Counted from the first letter of the stretch, positions 6,934-14,100 are shown. The stretch: DNA of 14,791 bases from Verrucomicrobiota bacterium (GCA_019241095.1 JAFAXJ010000068.1:1-14791), one strand, 5' to 3'. The notes: a model not told the origin generated them from the sequence alone. Translations and numbers: made by a program.

Positions 6934-8508
6934 ATGCCCGAAGCACCACTTCCATCGCCTGAAGAACTCCAGAAAAAGATTCAGGAATTCATGAAGGCGA
7001 ATTTCGGCGATCAGGTTTCTGTATCGGCCTTTGCACAACAGGCGCCGTCCGAAGAGCCGCCCGAATCGCATACCGAGGCAATCGATCCATTCGAATTTAA
7101 TGCGACGCCCCGGGAGATAAAAGCGCATTTGGACCGTTACGTCATTCAACAGGACGCCGCCAAAAAAACCTTATCGATTGCGATCTGTGACCATTACAAT
7201 CACGTGAATCGAATTCGGCGGCTGGAAAAGGAGGATGCAGAAGCGGCTAAAAATCTGGAGTATAGCAAGGGCAACGTTTTGCTACTTGGCCCAACCGGCG
7301 TAGGTAAGACATACCTGGTTAAACATATTGCAGATCTGATTGGGGTTCCGTTTGTGAAAGCAGACGCCACCAAATTCAGCGAAACCGGATATGTAGGCGG
7401 AGATGTTGAAGATCTTGTGCGCGATCTGGTCCAGAAATCCGATGGGAATGTTGAGTTGGCACAATACGGGATCATCTACATCGATGAGATTGATAAGATT
7501 GCAACGAGCAATAACGTGGGCGGGCGCGACGTGAGTGGCCGTGGAGTTCAAACCACCCTCTTGAAATTGATGGAAGAAACAGAGGTGCCTCTGCGTAATC
7601 CAATGGATTTGCAGTCCCAACTTCAATCAGCTTTCGAGTTCCAGCGACGAGGCGGCAAAATGAAGAAAGAGATGATCAACACACGGCATGTTCTGTTTAT
7701 ATGCAGTGGCGCCTTCGACCGCTTGAAGGAACAGGTCACTCGTCGCCTCCGGCAGGCTGCGATCGGTTTCAGCAATCTTTCTGGATCCAAAGATGAAGCG
7801 GCGGCGTTATGGTCGGTAACTACTCGTGATTTTATAGATTACGGCTTCGAACCTGAGTTCATCGGCCGTTTACCAGTACGAGTTGTTTGCGAAGAACTGA
7901 CTGCGGATGATCTTTATCTGATCCTGAAAACCTCGGAAGGAAGCATCATTAAACAATATCAGCGGGCCTTCGAATCGTACGGAATCGATGTGCAGTTTAC
8001 AGACCAAGCCTTGTCTGAAATCGCGAATCAAGCTTCCTTAGAAGGTACTGGAGCGAGGGGTCTGCTGACTGTTTGCGATCGACTTTTTCGAGACTTCAAA
8101 TTTGAACTGCCAGGCTCTGGCGTTCGCAGTCTGGAAATCAATCTCGAGTTAGTGACGAAACCCCGGGAAACTCTAAATCGAGTCCTTCAGGAGGCCTACG
8201 CTGAAGCTGAACTGAACCAAGCCGAAATGATAAGGCAGTTTGCGGCTGTATTCTGTCAGAAATACGGGATTCGTTTTGAGATCGAAGAACCGGCTATCAA
8301 ACAGATAGTCTTGCGTGCACGAGCGGCTGGGCGAAACGTGACTGATTTTTGTTCGAGCCTTTTCAAAGACTATCCGTATGGGCTGAAGCTGTTAAGGGAC
8401 CGAGATTCTCAACTGACTTTTTCCGTTCCTGCTTTTGCCTTGGATGACCCGGATAAATACTTGAGTGAACGCGTAGTTGAATTCTACCGACGGGCTGACA
8501 AGACATAG
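6934..8508 (+). CDS. ClpX-like AAA+ unfoldase without zinc domain and with C-terminal extension
   Basis: A 524-residue AAA+ ATPase of the HslU/ClpX type; such rings unfold proteins, often for the ClpP protease. Seen: Walker A GPTGVGKT (119-126), pore-loop GYVGGDVEDL (152-161; ClpX has GYVGEDVE), Walker B IIYIDEID (180-187), an IGF tripeptide (277-279) where ClpX docks to ClpP, PEFIGRLP with an arginine-finger-type Arg312, and sensor-2 TGARG (Arg375). The N-terminus has no cysteines, so the ClpX zinc-binding domain is absent. The RKH-type pore loop is replaced by a longer lysine-rich insert (about 225-250). About 120 residues follow the normal ClpX end; residues 433-485 resemble the protein's own small domain (338-392). 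I chose ATG 6934; TTG 6901 would add 11 residues. It heads the recR-mnmA-recF run. It may work with ClpP or independently. Confidence 0.85.
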   Translation: MPEAPLPSPEELQKKIQEFMKANFGDQVSVSAFAQQAPSEEPPESHTEAIDPFEFNATPREIKAHLDRYVIQQDAAKKTLSIAICDHYNHVNRIRRLEKEDAEAAKNLEYSKGNVLLLGPTGVGKTYLVKHIADLIGVPFVKADATKFSETGYVGGDVEDLVRDLVQKSDGNVELAQYGIIYIDEIDKIATSNNVGGRDVSGRGVQTTLLKLMEETEVPLRNPMDLQSQLQSAFEFQRRGGKMKKEMINTRHVLFICSGAFDRLKEQVTRRLRQAAIGFSNLSGSKDEAAALWSVTTRDFIDYGFEPEFIGRLPVRVVCEELTADDLYLILKTSEGSIIKQYQRAFESYGIDVQFTDQALSEIANQASLEGTGARGLLTVCDRLFRDFKFELPGSGVRSLEINLELVTKPRETLNRVLQEAYAEAELNQAEMIRQFAAVFCQKYGIRFEIEEPAIKQIVLRARAAGRNVTDFCSSLFKDYPYGLKLLRDRDSQLTFSVPAFALDDPDKYLSERVVEFYRRADKT

Positions 8509-8512
8509 CTCC

Positions 8513-8539
8513 CAGCAGCCGAACACTACTGTGTTGCTG
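8513..8539 (+). other. Bulged stem-loop between the ClpX-like gene and recR
   Basis: CAGC (8513-8516) and AACAC (8522-8526) pair with GTGTT (8531-8535) and GCTG (8536-8539) around the loop TACT, with a 5-nt bulge. It fills most of the 48-bp gap. No T-run follows, so it might be an mRNA processing or stability element, or chance. Confidence 0.2.
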
Positions 8540-8556
8540 TAACCGATAATCAATCC

Positions 8557-9177
8557 GTGCAGAACATCCAATATCCAAAACCTATAGAAGATCTTATCCG
8601 GCAACTGCGTAGAATGCCCGGAGTTGGACCGCGCAGCGCGGAACGGATCGGTCTATGGATGATCCAAAAGAAGGAAGCTAAGGCGCAGGAAATAGCTGAA
8701 GCAGTGATTCGGGCCGTTCGGGAGGTTGGAGTGTGCGAACGTTGCGGATTTTTCGCAGAGTCGACCCAATGCGCGATCTGCTCCGACCCGGGTCGAGACA
8801 GTCGCCTGGTTTGCGTTGTCGAACAACCGACTGACATTTTACCAGTCGAAAGAACGGCAATGTTTCGAGGCCTCTATCATACGCTCGGCGGTCGCTTGTC
8901 GCCCCTGGATCACATTGGGCCCGAAAATCTGCGTATTGGAGCGCTGCTGGGTCGCGTGCGAGAGGAAAAACCGGAGGAGATCATTCTCGCGCTGAGCGGT
9001 GATGTCGAAGGCGAAGCTACAGCCAATTATATTGGAGATCTTTTAGAACAGGAAGGTGCACGGACAACACGGATCGCGCAAGGTTTGCCTGCCGGCTTAA
9101 GCTTGGAGAGCGCCGACGAACTCACGTTGCTGCGTGCATTGAGAGGCCGAACTGCTTTTCATCGTTCGAATTCATAG
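8557..9177 (+). CDS. recR: Recombination protein RecR
   Basis: RecR works with RecO and RecF to load RecA on single-stranded DNA at gaps. The 206-residue length is typical (about 200). Seen in order: a helix-hairpin-helix with RMPGVGPRSAERI (19-31); a four-cysteine zinc finger (C60, C63, C72, C75); a Toprim domain from about 80 with VVEQPTDI and SGDVEGEAT (147-155, a variant of the common NPTVEGEAT but with the acidic residues kept); and the C-terminal LPAGLSLESADELTL segment (177-191), a variant of the common LPxGGxLEYxDE. The start is GTG at 8557, with no clear Shine-Dalgarno site; homology begins within a few residues. It is followed 11 bp later by mnmA, and recF lies beyond that, so it shares an apparent transcription unit with its pathway partner. 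Confidence 0.94.
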   Translation: MQNIQYPKPIEDLIRQLRRMPGVGPRSAERIGLWMIQKKEAKAQEIAEAVIRAVREVGVCERCGFFAESTQCAICSDPGRDSRLVCVVEQPTDILPVERTAMFRGLYHTLGGRLSPLDHIGPENLRIGALLGRVREEKPEEIILALSGDVEGEATANYIGDLLEQEGARTTRIAQGLPAGLSLESADELTLLRALRGRTAFHRSNS

Positions 9178-9188
9178 AGCTTTGTTTC

Positions 9189-10280
9189 GTGCAGACTCAA
9201 AACGAACGGATTCTCGTTGCAATGTCAGGAGGAGTTGATAGCAGCGTTGCTGCTTTGATTCTGCAGCGAAACGGCTTCGGAATCGAGGGTGCATACATTA
9301 AAAACTGGACAAACGAGGAGAATATCTTCGGCGATTGCCCTTGGGAGCAGGACATCGCGGACGCTCGAGCAGTTGCGAATGCTTTGAATATACCTTTTCG
9401 GATTGTGAACCTGATGCGTGAGTACCGGGCGCGAGTAGTGGATTATCTTCTGAAAGGGTATCGAGACGGAATCACGCCTAATCCAGATGTAATGTGCAAC
9501 CGGGAAATGAAGTTTGGCGTCTTTCTAGAGTTGGCATTAGCCGGCGGTTTCGATGCGGTCGCAACCGGGCATTATGCACGTCGTGTTCAGCGAACTGACG
9601 GGACCTGGGACATTCTGGAAGGAGTTGATAAAGGGAAAGACCAGTCGTACTTCCTTGCACTGCTGCAACAATACCAGATAGCGGCGGCAAGATTTCCGGT
9701 TGGCGGGTTTCAGAAGCACGAAGTTCGAGAGTTAGCGTCTGAGTCTCGCTTAATCACTGCAAAAAAGAAGGATAGTCAGGGGATCTGCTTTATCGGGCAG
9801 GTTAAAATGATTAACTTTCTCCGAGCATTTTTGCCTGATCAGCCGGGGCGGATCATCACTCGTGAGGGCAAAATAGTAGGCGAGCATAGTGGTATTCATC
9901 TCTACACGTTGGGACAGCGGCGAGGACTGAAAGTGCCTTCCAATACTCTTAATGAAGCGTATGTTGTCGTCGAGAAAAGGACTGCTACCAATGAGCTGGT
10001 AGTTGCATTTGATCGCAGCGATACAGAGGGTCTGTATGCTCGTCGCTGTCGTATTGGGAACCTTTCTTTCACAAATCGATCTTTCGCCGGTATCGCAGAA
10101 ATTTCTGCCAAGCCGCGATACCGGGCAAAGGCGGCTGCGGTGCGATTCGAACGTAGCGGCGAGACTACCGCGGAACTCGAATTCGGAGCCCTGCAGAGAG
10201 CGCTGACTCCGGGTCAGATCTGTGCATTTTACGATGGGGAAACGCTCCTGGGAGGCGGCATTTTCGAAGAAATTTGGTAG
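9189..10280 (+). CDS. mnmA: tRNA-specific 2-thiouridylase MnmA (TrmU)
   Basis: MnmA adenylates and thiolates U34 of tRNAs for Lys, Glu and Gln, taking sulfur from a relay that starts with IscS. The 363-residue length is typical. Seen: PP-loop ATP-binding motif SGGVDSS (13-19), KNWTNEENIFGDCPWEQD (38-55), the catalytic Cys in NPDVMCNREMKFG (C103), FDAVATGHYAR (121-131), GKDQSYFL (149-156), the second catalytic Cys in SQGICFIG (C200), and LGQRRGLKV (241-249), followed by the small beta-barrel domains. Both active-site cysteines are present, so it should be active. The GTG start at 9189 lies 11 bp after the recR stop; no good Shine-Dalgarno site is visible. The recF start follows 4 bp after its stop, so translational coupling is plausible. 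Confidence 0.95.
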   Translation: MQTQNERILVAMSGGVDSSVAALILQRNGFGIEGAYIKNWTNEENIFGDCPWEQDIADARAVANALNIPFRIVNLMREYRARVVDYLLKGYRDGITPNPDVMCNREMKFGVFLELALAGGFDAVATGHYARRVQRTDGTWDILEGVDKGKDQSYFLALLQQYQIAAARFPVGGFQKHEVRELASESRLITAKKKDSQGICFIGQVKMINFLRAFLPDQPGRIITREGKIVGEHSGIHLYTLGQRRGLKVPSNTLNEAYVVVEKRTATNELVVAFDRSDTEGLYARRCRIGNLSFTNRSFAGIAEISAKPRYRAKAAAVRFERSGETTAELEFGALQRALTPGQICAFYDGETLLGGGIFEEIW

Positions 10281-10284
10281 CTGA

Positions 10285-11352
10285 ATGGTTCACAGACTGC
10301 AGGTTCGAGATTTTCGATGCTTTCCAATCTTGGATATCCAATTCGACCCGGTTTTTACCTGTATCGTCGGAAAAAATGCTGTCGGAAAGACATCTCTGCT
10401 CGAAGCAGTGTCGGTTTTGGTCCGCCTCCAGTCGCCTCGTGCGAATTCACTATCCGAAACTATTCGTTTCGGGAGCAAAGGACTGGTTGCCGATGGCCAA
10501 GTCTCTGATTATAGAATGCAATTCTATTACAGCGAGACTCGCCGCAAGCTAGCTCTAGACGGCGTAGTGCAAAAAAGCTCAGCCTCTTATCTGGATGTTG
10601 CCCGAACGGTGTATTTCGCCAACTCCGACATATTGCTGATCAGCGGCAGCAGCGATGCTCGCAGACGCTTTCTGGATTTTATCGGCAGCCAATTCATCAA
10701 AAACTATCGGGAAATTCTCAGGTTTTACGAAGAGGCGCTTCGTCTGCGGAATACCTGTTTAAAGCAATTCCCAACAAAAACCCGTGAATTAGCTGCTTAC
10801 ACAAAGACCCTGCTGCGTTTCGGACATCAACTTACTGCTGTCCGCGCGTTTTTGATTGAGCGTTTAGAACCGCTGATAATTGATAATTTTTCATTTATCA
10901 CTGATCGGAATGAATGTTTAAACGTCCAGTACAGGCCCGGCGCTACTCAGGATTTTGAACAGGCGCTTCGCGAAAGCGCCGAGGAAGAAGGGCGGTTTCG
11001 AGCGACCGTAGTCGGCCCTCATCGGGATGACATAGAGTTCCTGCTGCTCAGCCGTCCGGCCCAACGGTTTGCATCCGAGGGACAGCAACGCACGATCGCG
11101 CTCGCCGCAAAGTTGGGCTACGCCAAGCTTCTGGAACAGGAGTTCGGAAAACCACCTATCCTGCTCATCGATGACATCTTCAGTGAGTTGGATCCTGAGC
11201 GGCGAAGGCGCCTGATCTCTGCATTACCTCCCAACGCACAGCAGTTGGTCACAACGACCAGTCTCGATTGGCTTCAAAGATCGCATATCGGTAAAACCTA
11301 CTTACTTCGCGAAGAGGAGCACGGGGCAACAATCTTGAAGGCTACTCGGTAG
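10285..11352 (+). CDS. recF: DNA replication and repair protein RecF
   Basis: RecF is an SMC-like ATPase that binds gapped DNA and, with RecO and RecR, directs RecA loading. The 355-residue length fits the family. Seen: the N-terminal LQVRDFRCF strand, Walker A GKNAVGKT (29-36), VVGPHRDD (242-249, a RecF hallmark), the ABC-type signature FASEGQQRT (262-270), Walker B ILLIDDI (292-298) and the D-loop SELDPER (300-306). No zinc-hook or coiled coil is present, which separates it from RecN and SMC. In many bacteria recF follows dnaN; here it follows recR and mnmA with a 4-bp gap, so the dnaA-dnaN-recF order is broken. ATG at 10285 begins the homologous region. Confidence 0.94.
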   Translation: MVHRLQVRDFRCFPILDIQFDPVFTCIVGKNAVGKTSLLEAVSVLVRLQSPRANSLSETIRFGSKGLVADGQVSDYRMQFYYSETRRKLALDGVVQKSSASYLDVARTVYFANSDILLISGSSDARRRFLDFIGSQFIKNYREILRFYEEALRLRNTCLKQFPTKTRELAAYTKTLLRFGHQLTAVRAFLIERLEPLIIDNFSFITDRNECLNVQYRPGATQDFEQALRESAEEEGRFRATVVGPHRDDIEFLLLSRPAQRFASEGQQRTIALAAKLGYAKLLEQEFGKPPILLIDDIFSELDPERRRRLISALPPNAQQLVTTTSLDWLQRSHIGKTYLLREEEHGATILKATR

Positions 11353-11395
11353 CCAAGCTGTTGTGCGTTAGTTCAGATTGAAAGTATGTACCTCT

Positions 11396-11422
11396 CGCGA
11401 ACTATGCAGGCAGAAGTTCGCG
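11396..11422. terminator. Inverted repeat between convergent recF and DUF2934 genes
   Basis: Perfect 8-bp arms CGCGAACT (11396-11403) and AGTTCGCG (11415-11422) flank an 11-nt loop and overlap the stop codon of the DUF2934 gene. The place between convergent genes fits a two-way terminator, but no T-run follows on either strand. Confidence 0.35.
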
Positions 11423-11749
11423 CTCAGCTTGGACCCAATCAGAAGTCTCGTCGCCTGGCAGCCCTAGTTCCCTGCGCCTTTGCGCAATAAAATAAGCTCT
11501 TAGCTGCACCTGCTCCAAAGTTGGAGCAGAAACCTCGGTATCGTCGGCAGATATGGAATCTTTCCAGGGCTCTCTCGTTAGTTTCTTTTTGCTTTTTTTT
11601 GCCCCCGGCGCCTTATCAGCCGCTGTCAGTTTGCTCAAAGTTTCGGTTTCGATCTTTCCCTCTGGATGAGCGGTATTATCGGCCTCCTCAGATCTTAGCT
11701 TTTTAGTTCTTCGTTTTTCTTTGCTGGCTTTCTTGACTTCACCTTCCAT
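11402..11749 (-). CDS. Small lysine-rich DUF2934 protein
   Basis: The function is unknown. The 115-residue product has a strongly charged, lysine/glutamate-rich, probably disordered N-terminal part (1-75, with KKSKKKL at 51-57) and a C-terminal DUF2934-like domain (about 77-112) showing the pattern LRAYFIAQRR ... DWVQAEREL. DUF2934 is a short helical domain found in several bacterial phyla, with no established role. I chose ATG 11749 because AAGGAG lies 8 nt upstream, the best Shine-Dalgarno site in the window, and a good promoter sits upstream. The open frame continues to a TTG at 11893, but that would cover the promoter. The basic tail could bind nucleic acid; that is only a guess. It converges on recF and diverges from trpF. 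Confidence 0.8.
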   Translation of the reverse strand: MEGEVKKASKEKRRTKKLRSEEADNTAHPEGKIETETLSKLTAADKAPGAKKSKKKLTREPWKDSISADDTEVSAPTLEQVQLRAYFIAQRRRELGLPGDETSDWVQAERELLPA

Positions 11750-11789
11750 CTTTAAGTCTCCTTCCGATAAGTTTGCTTTCGAACCCCGG

Positions 11790-11817
11790 ATTATATTATC
11801 CGCAACCAAGTTGTAAA
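11790..11817 (-). promoter_or_regulatory. Sigma70-like promoter for the DUF2934 gene
   Basis: On the minus strand, TTTACA (11812-11817, one mismatch to the -35 consensus) and a perfect TATAAT (11790-11795) are 16 bp apart. Transcription would start near 11783, giving a leader of about 34 nt that contains the AAGGAG ribosome site before ATG 11749. This supports the shorter start of that gene. Confidence 0.5.
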
Positions 11818-11850
11818 TATGATTTAATACACCATCATTATCGACTTTGT

Positions 11851-11876
11851 CCGCCTGGCGGGGCAAAGCACCCCGC
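11851..11876 (+). other. Overlapping GC-rich hairpins upstream of trpF
   Basis: GCGGGG (11858-11863) pairs with CCCCGC (11871-11876) around a 7-nt loop. Just before, CCGCC (11851-11855) can pair with GGCGG (11857-11861), using part of the same arm, so the two structures exclude each other. They lie about 35-60 nt before the trpF ATG. No T-run and no Trp-rich leader peptide is seen, so a regulatory role is only possible. Confidence 0.25.
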
Positions 11877-11911
11877 GAGCAACGAGCACGCAATTAGGAA
11901 GCTCTCATAAA

Positions 11912-12589
11912 ATGAGAATAGCCTCAGAAATAGTAGAGATATTTGGCAGACCGAGGTCTTACCCATATGTCAAAGTGTGCGGAATCACAAACCGATCAGA
12001 TGCCGAAGGGGCGATCAGGGCGGGAGCGGACGTCTTAGGTTTTAACTTATATTCAGGTTCAAAGCGCTATTTGGAACTGTCTGAACACCAGGACTGGATC
12101 GAGTCCCTTCCGCGACAGGTTCTTAGGATTGCTCTTTTAGTTAATCCAACCTTGGATGAGGCGTTTAGAGTTTTGAACAGCGATATTTTTGACGGGTTGC
12201 AGCTCCATGGGGATGAATCAGTGGAGTTCTGTACAACTCTGGCGGAAAGAGGTAAGCCGATTGTCAAAGCTTTCAGGGTGAAAGCTGCCGGCATTGGTTT
12301 TGAGACAATCGAATTTCCAGTCGCCGCAATTTTGCTGGATCATTTCAGCGAATCATCTTACGGAGGCACTGGCCAGAGTTTCGACTGGTCACTTATCTCC
12401 AAGATGCGCATCCATAAACCCCTCATTGTAGCAGGCGGACTGACTGCCCAAAACGTCTCCTGCGCCATTCGAATGCTCCGGCCGTATGCAGTCGACGTAT
12501 CAAGCAGCGTCGAATCCACACCTCGAAAAAAAGAGGAGTCCAAAATCCGCGCTTTTATTGAGTCGGTCAGAGCGACGAGCGTTTGTTAA
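11912..12589 (+). CDS. trpF: Phosphoribosylanthranilate isomerase
   Basis: TrpF converts N-(5-phosphoribosyl)anthranilate to the carboxyphenylamino-deoxyribulose phosphate in tryptophan synthesis; cytosolic. The 225-residue length is slightly long (usually 200-215) because of an N-terminal extension of about 17 residues before the first barrel strand. Seen: VKVCGIT with the catalytic Cys23, GFNLYSGSKRY (43-53), LQLHGDE (96-102), LLDHF with the catalytic Asp143, YGGTGQSFDW (150-159), LIVAGGLTAQNV (171-182) and the phosphate-binding VDVSSSVES (194-202; a Ser replaces the usual Gly). AGGAAG lies 10 nt before ATG 11912. No other trp gene is in the window; leuB follows after 10 bp, so the pair is probably co-transcribed. 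There is no PriA-like or TrpC fusion. Confidence 0.94.
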   Translation: MRIASEIVEIFGRPRSYPYVKVCGITNRSDAEGAIRAGADVLGFNLYSGSKRYLELSEHQDWIESLPRQVLRIALLVNPTLDEAFRVLNSDIFDGLQLHGDESVEFCTTLAERGKPIVKAFRVKAAGIGFETIEFPVAAILLDHFSESSYGGTGQSFDWSLISKMRIHKPLIVAGGLTAQNVSCAIRMLRPYAVDVSSSVESTPRKKEESKIRAFIESVRATSVC

Positions 12590-12599
12590 ATCTGGCGAT

Positions 12600-13697
12600 A
12601 TGGCTAAGGCCTTAAAAGTTGCGGTTTTATCGGGAGATGGAATAGGACCCGAGGTGATGGCGGAAGCCGTCGAGATTCTTGAATGCTGCGCCAGACTTGA
12701 CGATTTTTCTTTAGATTTTCGGCCTGCCCTCGTTGGCGGAATCGCTATCGACAAAACGGGAAAAGCGCTCCCATCAGAAACACTGAAAATCTGTGAAGAA
12801 AGCGATGCGATCCTCTTCGGATCAGTGGGCGGCCCAAAATGGGAGAACTTACCTCCACCAGAGCAGCCAGAACGAGCGGCGTTGTTGCGGTTACGAAAAC
12901 ACTTCGGTTTGTTTGCAAACTTGCGGCCAGCGCTTTGCATGCCTGAACTCGTGGCCGCATCCCCCCTTAGACCAGATCTCGTCGAGGGCGGTTTTGAGAT
13001 TTTATGCATTCGCGAATTGACTGGCGGATTGTATTTTGGCCAGCCGAAAGTGACGCGGGAAGAAGAGGGCGAAACGATCGCGATCGATACGATGGTATAT
13101 CGCCGTTCTGAGATCGAAAGAATCGCTCATTTAGCCTTTCAGATTGCGAGATCACGCAAACGCGAATTGGTTTCCGTTGATAAAGCAAACGTGTTGGAGA
13201 ATAGCCTTCTTTGGCGAGCTGTTTTGAAACGGATCGGAGACGCTTATCCCGACGTAAGGCTTAATCATTTGCTGGTCGACAATGCGGCTATGCAGTTTAT
13301 CAAAGCGCCGCGCAGCTTTGATCTCATTGTTACGGAAAATCTTTTCGGTGATATTTTGAGTGACGAGTTGGCAATGCTTACCGGTTCTATTGGCATGCTG
13401 CCTAGCGCCAGCTTGGGCTCTGATCTCCGCGGACATTTTCGATTTGGGCTTTACGAACCCAGTGGCGGCACCGCGCCAGACATCGCCGGAAAAGGAATCG
13501 CTAATCCTATTGCTCAAATCCTCTCAGCCTCAATGATGTTGAGATATAGCTTTGGGATGTCAGTTTCTGCAAGCCGAGTTGAACAAGCAGTGAAACGAGC
13601 GATCGGTAAAGGTTACAGGACACTAGACATTGCGTCACCAAACACGAAAGCAATCTCAACAAGGGAAATGGGATCACAGATCAGAGCAGCCCTCTGA
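12600..13697 (+). CDS. leuB: 3-isopropylmalate dehydrogenase
   Basis: LeuB oxidises and decarboxylates (2R,3S)-3-isopropylmalate with NAD+ for leucine. It can also act on 3-methylmalate in the citramalate route to isoleucine, which fits cimA in this window. The 365-residue length is typical. Seen: GDGIGPEVM (12-20), LFGSVGGPKWE (72-82), substrate arginines R99, R109 and R138, ELTGGLYFG with Tyr145 (139-147), Lys195 in DKANVLE, and metal ligands D227, D251 and D255 in VDNAAMQ and TENLFGDILSDE. The NAD-binding stretch reads YEPSGGTAPDIAGKGIANP instead of the more common PVHGSAPD, a known kind of variation. ATG 12600 lies 10 bp after the trpF stop; the open frame runs back to 12486 but that part overlaps trpF. 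Confidence 0.94.
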   Translation: MAKALKVAVLSGDGIGPEVMAEAVEILECCARLDDFSLDFRPALVGGIAIDKTGKALPSETLKICEESDAILFGSVGGPKWENLPPPEQPERAALLRLRKHFGLFANLRPALCMPELVAASPLRPDLVEGGFEILCIRELTGGLYFGQPKVTREEEGETIAIDTMVYRRSEIERIAHLAFQIARSRKRELVSVDKANVLENSLLWRAVLKRIGDAYPDVRLNHLLVDNAAMQFIKAPRSFDLIVTENLFGDILSDELAMLTGSIGMLPSASLGSDLRGHFRFGLYEPSGGTAPDIAGKGIANPIAQILSASMMLRYSFGMSVSASRVEQAVKRAIGKGYRTLDIASPNTKAISTREMGSQIRAAL

Positions 13698-13746
13698 TTA
13701 GCCAGCTTGCCCTTGATATCCGCCCCTCCGGAAAACTGAAATTTAG

Positions 13747-13991
13747 GTGGCCAATGGCCTCCGCAAAAGTAGGCGGTGTTACGCAAGGCATGGAATTGCT
13801 GGTCCGGCTTCAGTATCAATGAACCCCACGGGCAAATTCGTCTACGTGACGTGTCGGCCTTCAGAATCGGTTCCAATGGCGCATTGATGCCGGTCCCAGG
13901 TTCACCTTTCGCAGCGAGGATCAGTCCTGTTTCAGTAGCCATCACCCGAGTTTTGCATTGAGGGTCAACGAACAAAATGGAAAATACGACA
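13747..13991 (+). pseudogene. Decayed beta-propeller (lactonase/YVTN-type) gene fragment
   Basis: Two frames carry pieces of the same repeat family. One (codons in step with 13810) reads AGPASVSMNPTGKFVYVT and ends at about 13851. The next frame (in step with 13851) continues with VSAFRIGSNGALMPVPGSPF and then PVSVAIT, followed by a stop at 13959. These are successive parts of the seven-bladed propeller repeat of lactonase/YVTN proteins; the step between frames removes the few residues that normally join FVYVTN to VSAF. A third frame after 13965 (VNEQNGKYDT) may be more of it. No start codon, ribosome site or long frame is present, and only about two blades remain, so it looks like a relic. 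A sequencing error alone would not explain the short length. Confidence 0.6.
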
Positions 13992-14100
13992 CCTTAAGAC
14001 GAACAAAGGGGCTCACCTCAACGGGATGCCCAGCAAACTAAGACGCCATCGAGGCTTTGGAGCAGAATGGCGCTCCATGGTTCAATTTTGAACACTTTGA
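13992..14100. other. Non-coding stretch with two small inverted repeats
   Basis: No gene is recognisable. GGAGC (14059-14063) pairs with GCTCC (14072-14076), and a palindrome-like GTTCAA-TT-TTGAAC lies at 14080-14093. The latter looks like a possible operator, about 230 bp before the GH13 gene, but no regulator gene is nearby. Confidence 0.2.

Noticed and set aside
7282..7626. 114-residue minus-strand frame inside the ClpX-like gene
   Set aside because: It is opposite the Walker A to Walker B region; composition follows from the coding strand.
12486..12599. Longer leuB starting inside trpF
   Set aside because: The 38 extra residues are trpF DNA read in another frame; LeuB homology starts at ATG 12600.
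13152..13517. 121-residue minus-strand frame inside leuB
   Set aside because: It lies wholly opposite well-conserved LeuB active-site codons and has no recognisable features.
13613..13975. 120-residue minus-strand open frame overlapping the leuB 3' end
   Set aside because: It is the reverse of leuB codons plus the plus-strand propeller relic, whose repeat motifs are read clearly on the plus strand.
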